A DNA stretch of 64,000 bases, taken from positions 186,001 to 250,000 of the forward strand of contig CAVQJP010000024.1 of NCBI GenBank assembly GCA_963712825.1, given 5' to 3'. The stretch comes from AP-15 sp963712825 (lineage in GTDB: Bacteria; Pseudomonadota; Alphaproteobacteria; ATCC43930; CGMCC-115725). Positions 1 through 7,775 of this stretch are shown here, piece after piece (position 1 is the first letter of the stretch; each line of letters starts with the position of its first letter). The notes beneath the pieces were generated by a model. The model was not told the origin of the DNA and searched no databases. It was given only the letters and a program-made list of their open reading frames with translations. A program made the translations under genes and the position numbers.

Positions 1-22
1 TATCGCCGGGATCGCGCGTCAT
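1..22 (-). CDS. Start of an unknown gene cut by the left edge
   Basis: An ATG on the minus strand at 22-20 is followed by ACG CGC GAT CCC GGC GAT and runs off the window. A GGAGA ribosome-binding site lies at 29-33 (read on the minus strand), six bases before the ATG. It would be divergent from gluQ. Only seven codons are visible, so no function can be given, and the call rests on the start and SD alone. Confidence 0.35.
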
Positions 23-163
23 CGCCACTCTCCTCGTCACGGCAGACCGGCGCGCCGGCTCGCCATCGGGCGGGAAAGCGGTGGATTATGGGGACGGTGA
101 ATCGCGCTGTCAATTCGCCCGCCGCCCGTCACGGTTTGGGCTCTAAGCGTCGAGGCGCACGGA

Positions 164-1033
164 ATGGCCGCAGCAGAGATCGTCACGCGCTTCGCGCCGA
201 GCCCGACCGGGTTTCTGCATCTCGGCCATGTGAAGTCGGCGCTGGAGGGATGGCGGGCGGCACGGGCGGCCGGAGGGCGCTTTTTGCTGCGCCTCGAAGA
301 CGTCGACCGGGCGCGCTGCCGCGACGATTACGCCGCCGCGATTATTGAGGATTTGGCCTGGCTTGGGCTCGACTGGGACGGTCCGGTGCGCCGCCAATCG
401 GAGCATTTCGACGACTACCGTGCCGCCCTCGACCGGCTCGGCGGGTTGGGCGTGCTCTATCCGTGCTTTTGCACCCGGCGCGAAATCCAGGCCGAGATCG
501 TCCGCGCCGGGGGAGCGCCGCAGGGCGAAGCCGGGCCGGCCTACCCCGGCACCTGCCGGCGGCTCGACACGGCCGAGCGCCGGCAAAAGCGGCACGCCGG
601 TCTCGATTTCGCCCTGCGGCTCGACATGGCCCGCGCCCTCGAGCTGACCGGAGCGCTCGGCTGGGTCGAAGAGCGCGGCGCAACCCGGCGCCGGGTTTGC
701 GCCGAGCCGGCCGCGCTCGGCGATGTCGTGCTTGCCCGCAAGGACACTCCGGCGAGCTATCATCTTGCCGTCACCGTCGACGACGCAATCCAAGGTGTCA
801 CCCTCGTCACCCGCGGCGAGGATCTGGCGCCGGCAACCCATGTGCACCGTTTGCTGCAGGCATTGCTCGGCCTGCCGACGCCGCGCTATCGCCACCATCC
901 GCTGCTGGCCGACGCCGCCGGCCGGCGCCTCGCCAAGCGCGATCGCGCGCTGACGATCCGGGAAATGCGCTCGGCCGGATTGTCGCCGGGCGAAATTGTC
1001 GCGCGCGCGTCGGCGGCTGCCGAAATGCCCTAA
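164..1033 (+). CDS. gluQ: Glutamyl-Q tRNA(Asp) synthetase
   Basis: GluQ-RS activates glutamate and attaches it to the queuosine base of tRNA(Asp). It is a short paralogue of GluRS lacking the anticodon-binding domain. The 289-residue length fits this family rather than the ~470-residue GluRS. Visible signatures are FAPSPTGFLHLGH with the HIGH-type motif HLGH at 19-22, a zinc site built from C100, C102, Y126 and C130, and the KMSKS-type loop RLAKRD at 254-259. The ATG at 164 has GAGG about 8 bases upstream. queA, another queuosine gene, lies at the far right end of this window. A convergent frameshifted gene overlaps its stop by 4 bases. Confidence 0.95.
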   Translation: MAAAEIVTRFAPSPTGFLHLGHVKSALEGWRAARAAGGRFLLRLEDVDRARCRDDYAAAIIEDLAWLGLDWDGPVRRQSEHFDDYRAALDRLGGLGVLYPCFCTRREIQAEIVRAGGAPQGEAGPAYPGTCRRLDTAERRQKRHAGLDFALRLDMARALELTGALGWVEERGATRRRVCAEPAALGDVVLARKDTPASYHLAVTVDDAIQGVTLVTRGEDLAPATHVHRLLQALLGLPTPRYRHHPLLADAAGRRLAKRDRALTIREMRSAGLSPGEIVARASAAAEMP

Positions 1034-1378
1034 ACCGCCTTGCCGTCGGCGGCGCGCCAGCCGTCGGCGGACCACCACAGCGGGCGGCCGAGAGTTCTTG
1101 TCAAAGAACATTTCGCCGGCATAGCGGCCGATCGCCGGCCGCTCGACGCTGGCCCCGGTTCGCGGCAAATGACAAAACCCGAGATCGAGCAATTGGCGCA
1201 GCCAGGCGGTCTCGACGATGCGGTCAACCGGCTCGAAGACGCCGGTGTCGCCCGGCATTTCGAGCGCGTGCGGGATTTCGACAATCCCGTCGGGCGGCAC
1301 CGAAAGCTGGGTCCCGTCGGCAAGCTCGACCGTGGTCGGCGCCAGTCCCTCGGGTGCGATCAGCCGATGGCAGATCAT
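1030..1378 (-). pseudogene. Small hypothetical protein broken by a 1-nt frameshift
   Basis: From the ATG at 1378 (AAAGGAAC upstream on the minus strand) a good frame reads MICHRLIAPEGL, continuing through EIPHALEMPGDTG to GEMFFDKNSRPP at about 1085, then turns into arginine-rich noise. The neighbouring frame takes over with LGRPLWWSADGW and stops at 1030. Removing one A from AAGAAC (plus-strand 1094-1099) joins them as FFDKTLGRPLWWSADGW, giving about 115 residues. The 'D..LG.P.WW...W' ending resembles a motif common in phage tail or structural proteins, but the function is unknown. The break could be a genuine mutation or an assembly error. Confidence 0.6.
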
Positions 1379-1548
1379 GCGGCACGTTCCTTTCACAGGC
1401 CTGCGCGGGCGCGCCCGTCCGGGAGGTTTGCCGGTCCGGGGAGCCCGCTTGACGCGTCGGCAAACATAGGCGGCGCGGCCCCGCCGGCGCAGCTCCACAG
1501 TTGCAAGCTCGCAAGTTTGCCAAACCGCAGCGCAGTGGCTGGCCTGAA

Positions 1549-2334
1549 CTACGACGACATGTTTAGCGATTTGCGCAGTCGGCGCACGGTCTCCGCGCTC
1601 TTGAACCCGTAAGGCGGATCCGCCGCCGACAGGCCGAGCTCGCGCAAGGCCAGCGCCAGCACCCTCTCATTGCCGGTCCCGGCGGTGAATTCGCCGCGTT
1701 GCCAGAGCGCAACCAGCGCCTCGCGCAGCATCGCCCGCGCCGGGCGCTCGCCCCCGACACCGCCGCGCACGGCGGCGGAGGCGGTCGTCACTTCGATGCC
1801 GGCGAGCTGCGAGCCGTCGGGCAGTATCACGGCATTTCGCGCGAAATCGAGGCGAACCCGGCCAAACCAGTCCGGCTCGAGCGGTTTTCGCCCGCCGTCG
1901 CGAAATCCGGCCGCTTGAAACCGGCCGGCGCGCCCCGCGGCTTCAAATCCGTCGATCAGCCGCCGCTCGACGGCCTCGATCGTGGCGGCGAGCGCCGGCG
2001 GTCCCCGGTGACGCGCGATAAAATCGTCGAACGCCGCATTGCTCGCCGGCCCGAGCGGCGACGGCGCTCCGGCAAACGGAAGCGGCATGCCGCGCTGCGC
2101 CAGGCGTCGCCGCCCGGCCGTTTCCTCTTTGGCGTCCGGCGGCGGTTCGGCGCGCGGCGGCGGCTCCTCCTGTCGCTGTGCTTCCAGCGAGCCCAGCGCA
2201 TAGACGGGCGCTGCCGCGCCGTCATTTTCCAATTGCGCCGCGAGACGGCAGTAGTGCCCCCACAGCAGAGGATCGGCGGCCGCGATCAGCGCCTCGAGCA
2301 AAGGCAATGGCGACGCCAACGGCAGCTCGGGCAT
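1549..2334 (-). CDS. Hypothetical protein, function unknown
   Basis: 261 residues with an AAGGAGCGG SD just before the ATG at 2334. The N-terminal ~50 residues look helical (LLEALIAAADPLLWGHYCRL). A Pro/Glu/Arg-rich low-complexity linker follows at about 52-80. The C-terminal half holds a compact-looking segment (VRLDFARNAVILPDGSQLAG and onward) ending in a helical tail. There is no signal peptide, membrane segment or recognisable catalytic motif. It is divergent from the efflux genes to its right, separated by about 320 bases. I do not recognise the family. Confidence 0.7.
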   Translation of the reverse strand: MPELPLASPLPLLEALIAAADPLLWGHYCRLAAQLENDGAAAPVYALGSLEAQRQEEPPPRAEPPPDAKEETAGRRRLAQRGMPLPFAGAPSPLGPASNAAFDDFIARHRGPPALAATIEAVERRLIDGFEAAGRAGRFQAAGFRDGGRKPLEPDWFGRVRLDFARNAVILPDGSQLAGIEVTTASAAVRGGVGGERPARAMLREALVALWQRGEFTAGTGNERVLALALRELGLSAADPPYGFKSAETVRRLRKSLNMSS

Positions 2335-2651
2335 CGTCCGCTCCTTGTCGACCCCACGGCGCCCGAATGGTCACGCCGAGCGTTCCAATAATTCGAAATT
2401 GTGAAAACATCGCACGCCCCGCACAAGCGCTGCCGTTTGAGCCATCGAATTTGCGGGTAGCTGGCACGCAATTGTGCGGACCGCCCGCTTTTTGTGTTTT
2501 TGATCCGAGCTTCTATGATGAGATGACAGTTTTGTAACAGGGTGTCAGGCCCGAATCGTTCCGGGAGGAACGCAGCGTTGATCTCGCGGGCGAGAGGCGC
2601 TGGCGCTTGCGAGGGCCGGTGCGGTCGGCCCTGCCGCTCGGATGTCGCGCG
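2335..2651 (+). promoter_or_regulatory. Divergent intergenic region before the first efflux gene
   Basis: There is no credible gene here. The region between the unknown minus-strand gene and the first DHA2 transporter has an AT-richer stretch around 2460-2540. It contains TATGAT at 2514-2519, a good -10 candidate with only a weak -35 (TTGTGT, 2492-2497), then ACAGTTTTGTAAC. It also holds a copy of a 17-base sequence repeated upstream of the marR gene. Promoter assignment is inference from position and composition. Confidence 0.35.
2439..2455 (+). repeat. 17-bp repeat, copy 1 (efflux block)
   Basis: GAGCCATCGAATTTGCG here matches the sequence at 5944-5960 except for one base (T versus C at position 14). 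Both copies lie upstream of an efflux transcription unit, and both are followed by an ACAGTTTTT/ACAGTTTTG stretch and a TATGAT hexamer. This suggests a duplicated regulatory segment. Confidence 0.5.
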
Positions 2652-4214
2652 GTGAGCGGCGAACCGCGCCCGCCGGTCGCCAATCGCGGGGCGCTCACCT
2701 TCGCGATCATGCTTGCCAACATCATGCAGGGGCTCGACACCACGATCGCCAACGTGGCCCTGCCGCATATCCGCGGCAGCCTGTCCGCCTCGCTCGACCA
2801 GATCTCCTGGGTCCTGACCTCCTACATCGTCGCCGCCGCGATCATGATGCCGCTGACCGGGTGGCTCGCCGGGAGGTTCGGCATCAAAATCGTCTTCGTG
2901 CTCTCGGTCGCGGGTTTCACCCTCGCCTCGGCTCTGTGCGGCAGCGCCACCAGCCTGACCCAGCTTGTCGTCTATCGCGCGCTGCAGGGGATTTGCGGTG
3001 CCGGGCTGGTGCCGCTGTCGCAAGCGGTGCTGCTGCAGATCAACCCGCCCGAGCGGCACGGCCAGGCGATGGCGGTGTTCGGCATCGGCACGATATTGGG
3101 GCCGATCTGCGGCCCGGTGCTCGGCGGCTGGCTGACCTATGACTACAACTGGCGCTGGGTGTTCTACATCAATCTTCCGGTCGGCATCGTCGCCACCCTG
3201 GGCATGATGATCTTTGGCCGCGACAGCCGCCACGCCCACCGCGAGCCGTTCGACCTTTTGGGCTTTGTCACCTTGAGCTTTGCGATCGGCGCGTTGCAGA
3301 TGCTGCTCGACCGCGGCGAGCTCAAGGACTGGTTCGGGTCGCGCGAAATCTGGGTCGAGGCGGCGGTTTGCGGTGTCGCGTTCTACCTTTTTGTCGTCCA
3401 CACCGCGACCGCGGTCGATCGTTCGTTTTTGAACCGGGATCTGCTGAAGAACGTAAATTTTGTCGTCGGCACCGTGCTGATGTTCCTGGTCGGGCTGATC
3501 ATGAACGGCACCTTGGCGTTGCTGCCGACGATGCTCCAGGATCTGATGAACTACCCGGTGCTGACCACCGGGCTCGTGACGGCGCCGCGCGGCATCGGTT
3601 CGCTGATTGCGATGTTTGTCGTCGCCCGCGTCATCAACCGCATCGACAACCGTCTGATCATCCTGATCGGGCTGCTGCTGACCGCGGTTTCGATGTGGCA
3701 GATGACCCAGTTCTCACTGGCGATGGGCATGGAGCCGGTCATCGTGTCCGGCCTTGTCCAGGGATTTGGCCTCGGCTGCACCTTTGTCCCGCTGAACACG
3801 ATCGCGCTGTCGAACCTGCCGCGCCACATTTTGACCCAGGGAACCGCGCTCAGGAGCCTGATGCGCAACCTCGGCGGCAGCATCGGCATCGCCGTGCTCG
3901 AAGCCCTGCTGACCCGGAACACCCAGATCGTGCATTCGCGGCTGGTCGAGCAGCTGCGTCCGGACAACCCGCTGGCCCGAGCCCCGTATCTCGCCGCGCC
4001 CTACAGCCTGACCGCACCTTCCGGCATCGCCGCGCTCAATGCCGAGGTTACCCGGCAGGCAGCGATGATCGCTTATATCGACAATTTCGTTCTGCTGATG
4101 GTGATCTCGGTCGCTTCGGCAGCGCTGCTGGTGTCAATTCGCCCCAACCGGTCCGTCGGCGTTCCGGCCGCTGCCCTGGCTCGCCGGCGGATGCTGCCGC
4201 GCCGGGTCGGATAG
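2652..4214 (+). CDS. DHA2-family MFS multidrug exporter (EmrB/QacA type), copy 1
   Basis: A 14-TM drug:H+ antiporter expected in the inner membrane. Family signs are LDTTIANVALPHI in TM1, LTGWLAGRFGIK (motif A-like) and GTILGPICGPVLGGW (antiporter motif C). The frame is open from a TTG at 2607, but the GTG at 2652 matches the position and type of the starts of its two paralogues (GTG AGN..) and is preferred, giving 520 residues. It is closely related along its whole length to the genes at 4376 and 7772, including the shared segment ALQMLLDRGELKDWFGS. No adaptor gene lies beside this copy, so it may share the EmrA at 6588. The substrate is unknown. Confidence 0.9.
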   Translation: MSGEPRPPVANRGALTFAIMLANIMQGLDTTIANVALPHIRGSLSASLDQISWVLTSYIVAAAIMMPLTGWLAGRFGIKIVFVLSVAGFTLASALCGSATSLTQLVVYRALQGICGAGLVPLSQAVLLQINPPERHGQAMAVFGIGTILGPICGPVLGGWLTYDYNWRWVFYINLPVGIVATLGMMIFGRDSRHAHREPFDLLGFVTLSFAIGALQMLLDRGELKDWFGSREIWVEAAVCGVAFYLFVVHTATAVDRSFLNRDLLKNVNFVVGTVLMFLVGLIMNGTLALLPTMLQDLMNYPVLTTGLVTAPRGIGSLIAMFVVARVINRIDNRLIILIGLLLTAVSMWQMTQFSLAMGMEPVIVSGLVQGFGLGCTFVPLNTIALSNLPRHILTQGTALRSLMRNLGGSIGIAVLEALLTRNTQIVHSRLVEQLRPDNPLARAPYLAAPYSLTAPSGIAALNAEVTRQAAMIAYIDNFVLLMVISVASAALLVSIRPNRSVGVPAAALARRRMLPRRVG

Positions 4215-4375
4215 GTTCGGCGCCGCGGCTTGATCCCTCCGGCCTTGAAGGTCCTACGGCCGCCGGCCGCCGGATTACGCACAAATAGCGCAGGTGGCGC
4301 GCGGCCTTTGGCGTATCATGCGAGGATGGCTGCCGATCGCACACCGCAGACTTTGCCGGCCGACCGGGAGCGGCG

Positions 4376-5929
4376 GTGAGAAGCGAGGCGCGCAGCCTGC
4401 TCGGCAATCGCGCGGCGATCACCGTCTCGATCATGCTGGCGACGATCATGCAGGGCGTCGACAACACGATCGCCAATGTAGCACTCCCGCATATCCAGGG
4501 CAGCCTCTCCGCCGCCCAGGACCAGATCGCTTGGGTCCTGACCTCGTACATTGTCGCCGCGGCGATCACCATGCCGCTGACCGGCTGGCTCGCCGGCCGT
4601 TTTGGCATCAAATATATCTTCTTGATCTCGGTCATAGGCTTTACCGCGGCCTCGGCGGCGTGCGGCGCTGCCACCAGCCTCAACGAGCTCGTCTTCTTTC
4701 GCCTGCTGCAAGGGGTTTGCGGGGCCGGCCTGGTGCCGCTGTCGCAGTCGATATTGATGCAGATCAACCCGCCCGAGCGCCATGGCCAAGCGATCGCGGT
4801 CTGGGGCATCGGGGTCATGCTGGGGCCGATCTTTGGTCCGATGCTCGGCGGCTGGCTGACCGAAAATTACAGCTGGCGGTGGATCTTCTACATCAACTTG
4901 CCGGTCGGCGTGGTCGCCTCGCTGGGGATCGCCGTCTTTATCCGCGAGGCGCGCCATGCGCATCGCGAGGCGTTCGACTTTTTCGGCTTTATCGCGCTCA
5001 GCATCGCCGTCGGCGCGTTGCAGATGATGCTCGACCGCGGCGAATTGAAGGACTGGTTCGGCTCGACTGAGATCTGGGTCGAGGCGGCGGTCGCGATGCT
5101 CGCCGGCTATCTGTTCGTCGTCCACACCGCGACCGCCGGAGAGCGCTCGTTTCTGAACCGGGATCTGCTGAAGAACCCGAATTTCGCGGTTGGGACGATC
5201 CTGATGTTCTTTGTCGGCGGCATCCTCAGCGGGACCCTGGCGCTGGTCCCGACGATGCTGCAATCGTTGATGGACTACCCGGTGTTCACGACCGGGCTCA
5301 TCACCTCGCCGCGCGGGGTCGGCACAATGGCGGCGATGTTCATCGTCGGACGGCTGATCAACCGGGTCGACAACCGGCTGATCATCCTCTCGGGGCTGCT
5401 GATGACCGTCGTCTCGCTGTGGCAGATGACCGGGTTTTCGCTGCAGATGGGCATGGCCCCGGTGATCACTTCGGGATTGCTGCAAGGGTTTGGGCTGGGC
5501 TGCACCTTTGTCCCGCTGAACACCCTCGCATTGTCGAACCTGCCGCGGCACATCCTGACCCAGGGCACCGCGCTCAGGAGCCTGATGCGCAATCTTGGCG
5601 GCAGCATCGGTATTTCGGTGTTCGAGGCGTTGCTGACGCAGAACACGCAGATCGTGCATTCGCGGCTGATCGAGCATCTGCGCCCCGACAACCCGCTCGC
5701 CCGCGCGCCCTTTCTGTCGGCGCCGTTCAGTCTGACCAACCCGACCGGGATCGCGGCACTCAACGCCGAGGTTACCCGGCAGGCGGCGATGGTCGCCTAT
5801 ATCGACGTCTACACCTTTATGATGATGATTGTCGTGGTGACGATCCCGCTGCTGCTGCTGGTCAGGGTGCCGCGGCGGCGGCGGCCGGCGCAAGCCCCGG
5901 TTCCCGCCGGCAACCTGCGCGCCGGTTGA
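4376..5929 (+). CDS. DHA2-family MFS multidrug exporter (EmrB type), copy 2
   Basis: 517 residues from a GTG start (GTG AGA AGC GAG). The same 14-TM layout as copy 1 is visible: VDNTIANVALPHIQG, LTGWLAGRFGIK and motif C GVMLGPIFGPMLGGW. It is nearly collinear with the paralogues from end to end, which points to gene duplication rather than independent acquisition. It follows copy 1 by about 160 bases and precedes marR, so it could be co-transcribed with copy 1. It should work with a periplasmic adaptor such as the EmrA downstream. The substrate is not deducible. Confidence 0.9.
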   Translation: MRSEARSLLGNRAAITVSIMLATIMQGVDNTIANVALPHIQGSLSAAQDQIAWVLTSYIVAAAITMPLTGWLAGRFGIKYIFLISVIGFTAASAACGAATSLNELVFFRLLQGVCGAGLVPLSQSILMQINPPERHGQAIAVWGIGVMLGPIFGPMLGGWLTENYSWRWIFYINLPVGVVASLGIAVFIREARHAHREAFDFFGFIALSIAVGALQMMLDRGELKDWFGSTEIWVEAAVAMLAGYLFVVHTATAGERSFLNRDLLKNPNFAVGTILMFFVGGILSGTLALVPTMLQSLMDYPVFTTGLITSPRGVGTMAAMFIVGRLINRVDNRLIILSGLLMTVVSLWQMTGFSLQMGMAPVITSGLLQGFGLGCTFVPLNTLALSNLPRHILTQGTALRSLMRNLGGSIGISVFEALLTQNTQIVHSRLIEHLRPDNPLARAPFLSAPFSLTNPTGIAALNAEVTRQAAMVAYIDVYTFMMMIVVVTIPLLLLVRVPRRRRPAQAPVPAGNLRAG

Positions 5930-5943
5930 TAGGGCGCCGGGTC

Positions 5944-5960
5944 GAGCCATCGAATTCGCG
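5944..5960 (+). repeat. 17-bp repeat, copy 2 (efflux block)
   Basis: GAGCCATCGAATTCGCG, one base different from the copy at 2439-2455. It lies just after the stop of the second exporter and about 90 bases before marR. See copy 1 for the shared surroundings. Confidence 0.5.
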
Positions 5961-6009
5961 CCTACCAGCCGCGCGATCAAAGCAATGGGCGACTTTACAG
6001 TTTTTCGTA

Positions 6010-6025
6010 TGATAGCTTATTATCA
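6010..6025 (+). promoter_or_regulatory. Candidate MarR operator
   Basis: An inverted repeat TGATA-N6-TATCA lies 27 bases before the marR start, in the most AT-rich part of this intergenic region, and overlaps a TATGAT hexamer (6008-6013). MarR proteins usually repress their own operon through such AT-rich palindromes near the promoter. The assignment is by position and symmetry only. Confidence 0.4.
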
Positions 6026-6051
6026 CGAATGGTGGTTTCTCGGCTCCGATC

Positions 6052-6591
6052 ATGAACCTCGACCGCAGCTTTGGGTATCTCTCGCATGACGTGGCGCGGC
6101 TGTTTGCGCGGCGCTTTAACCAGCGGGCGCTTGTGTTTCTTGGCCTGACCCGCTCGCAGTGCCGGATTCTCGGCTATCTCGCGCGCCACGAAGGCATCAA
6201 CCAGGCCGGTCTCGCCGACCTGCTCGAGATCAAGCCGATGACCCTCGTCCGCCAGATAGACCGCATGGAGGAGGATGGCTGGGTTGAGCGCCGGCTCGAT
6301 CCGGCCGACCGCCGCGCCCGCCGGCTGGTGCTGACCGAAAAAGCCCGCCCGGTTCTCGCGCGCATCCTGGATCTGTCGAGCGCGGTCCGGCGCGAGGCGT
6401 TCGCCGATCTTTCCGAGGAGGAGGGGCGCCGGCTGATCGAGCTGCTGCGCCGGGTGCATGGGGCCCTCGCGGCGCCGGCACCCCTGCCTTTACCTCCGAC
6501 ATCGCCGATTACGCGCGCGCCGGCTGGGCGTCGCCTTCGGCGCGAGCCGCGGGTTCCACCAGCCTGGTCGGCGGTAGGAGACCACCGGTGA
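6052..6591 (+). CDS. MarR-family transcriptional regulator of the efflux operon
   Basis: A winged-helix regulator, probably sensing a toxic ligand and controlling the emr-type genes. The central part shows the MarR fold: LTRSQCRILGYLARHEGINQ, then LLEIKPMTLVRQIDRME as recognition helix and DPADRRARRLVLT as the wing. A typical MarR is about 145 residues; this one has 179 because a Pro/Ala/Arg-rich tail of about 35 residues follows the last dimerisation helix. Its TGA overlaps the GTG of the EmrA gene (GTGA at 6588-6591), so the two are translationally coupled. Confidence 0.9.
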   Translation: MNLDRSFGYLSHDVARLFARRFNQRALVFLGLTRSQCRILGYLARHEGINQAGLADLLEIKPMTLVRQIDRMEEDGWVERRLDPADRRARRLVLTEKARPVLARILDLSSAVRREAFADLSEEEGRRLIELLRRVHGALAAPAPLPLPPTSPITRAPAGRRLRREPRVPPAWSAVGDHR

Positions 6592-7775
6592 CAACCTCCG
6601 CCGAAGACGAGGCGCCGGTCCTGGGCGCGTTGCGCGTCGGGCTCGAGGGCCGGCCGGGGATCGTGCGCAAGCGCCCGCTGCGCCAGCGCTTGCGGCTGCC
6701 GCTGATGCTGCTCGGCCCGATCGTCGTGCTGCTCGGGGGCGCCTACTGGTATTTGACGACCGGACGGTACATCTCGACCGACGACGCATATGTCGAGGCC
6801 GCCAGGGTCGCAATCAGCAACGAGGTGTCGGGACGCGTCGCCGAAATCGACGTTCGCGACAACCAGCGGGTGACCACCGGCCAGGTGCTGTTCAAGCTCG
6901 ACCAGCGGCCCTTCGTCATCGCCGTCGAGGAAGCGAAGGCGCAGCTCGCCGCGGTGCGGCTCCAGATCGAGGCGATGAAGGCGACCTACCAGCAGAAAAA
7001 GGCCGACGCCGCCGCGACCGAGGCCACGCTCGTCTATCAGCAGCGCGAGCTGGAGCGGCAGCAGCGCCTGTTGGCGTCGGGCACCGCCTCGCAGTCGCAG
7101 TACGACCAGTCGAACCACGCCTACAAGATCGCGCGCGAGCAGCTCGCCTCGAAGGAGCAGGACGTGGCCAGCACCCTCGCCAGCCTCGGCGGCGATCTCG
7201 ACATCCCGGTGGCGCAGCATCCAATGGTGCAGCATGCCCAGGCAGCACTCGACCGGGCCGAGCTGAACCTGTCCTACACGGTGGTGCGCGCTCCCGAATC
7301 GGGCACCGTCACCAAGGTCGAGCAGCTTCAGGTCGGCGACTGGGTGCAGGGCGTTGACACCGGCGCCGCCCCGACCGCGCTGTTTTCGCTGGTCTCGGCC
7401 AAGCACCTCTGGGTGACCGCTAATTTCAAGGAAACCGAGCTTACCCATATGCGGCCGGGGCAACCCGCGACGGTCGAGATCGACAGCTACCCGGATGTCG
7501 TGTTTCAGGCCAGGGTGCAGAGCCTCAGCCCCGGCACCGGGCTGACCTTCGCGCTGTTGCCGGCCGAAAACGCCACCGGCAACTGGGTCAAGGTGGTCCA
7601 GCGGCTGCCGGTGCGGCTGACCTTCGATCGGCTCGACCCGGATCACCCGTTCGCGTCCGGGCTCAGCGCCACGGTCGACGTCGACACCGGCTATCGCCGG
7701 CCATGGCTCGACCGGGTCAACGGCGCACTGGCGTGGCTCACCGGCACAGGAACGAGCCGAGCGGCCGAACGGTGA
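6588..7775 (+). CDS. HlyD-family membrane-fusion protein (EmrA-like)
   Basis: The periplasmic adaptor of a tripartite efflux pump, linking an inner-membrane DHA2 exporter to an outer-membrane channel. There is one N-terminal membrane segment (about 38-57, LMLLGPIVVLLGGAYWY), then the EmrA hallmark ISTDDAYVEA. Half a lipoyl domain follows (NEVSGRVAEIDVRDNQ), then a long alpha hairpin (about 110-215), the second lipoyl half (VRAPESGTVTKVEQLQVGDW) and a beta-barrel. The 395-residue length fits EmrA. It starts at a GTG inside the marR stop and ends in a GTGA overlap with the third exporter. No outer-membrane factor gene is present in the window. Confidence 0.92.
   Translation: MTTSAEDEAPVLGALRVGLEGRPGIVRKRPLRQRLRLPLMLLGPIVVLLGGAYWYLTTGRYISTDDAYVEAARVAISNEVSGRVAEIDVRDNQRVTTGQVLFKLDQRPFVIAVEEAKAQLAAVRLQIEAMKATYQQKKADAAATEATLVYQQRELERQQRLLASGTASQSQYDQSNHAYKIAREQLASKEQDVASTLASLGGDLDIPVAQHPMVQHAQAALDRAELNLSYTVVRAPESGTVTKVEQLQVGDWVQGVDTGAAPTALFSLVSAKHLWVTANFKETELTHMRPGQPATVEIDSYPDVVFQARVQSLSPGTGLTFALLPAENATGNWVKVVQRLPVRLTFDRLDPDHPFASGLSATVDVDTGYRRPWLDRVNGALAWLTGTGTSRAAER

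Noticed and set aside
143..1498. Open minus-strand frame of 451 codons across gluQ
   Set aside because: It is antisense to a clear GluQ-RS gene and Arg/Gly/Pro-rich. Only its first part (1378 to about 1085) has protein character, reported as the frameshifted gene.
4316..5980. 554-codon minus-strand frame opposite the second exporter
   Set aside because: Shadow frame of a conserved transporter gene. The composition (Arg/His/Gln/Asp-rich) is typical of antisense high-GC DNA, with no SD or family motif.
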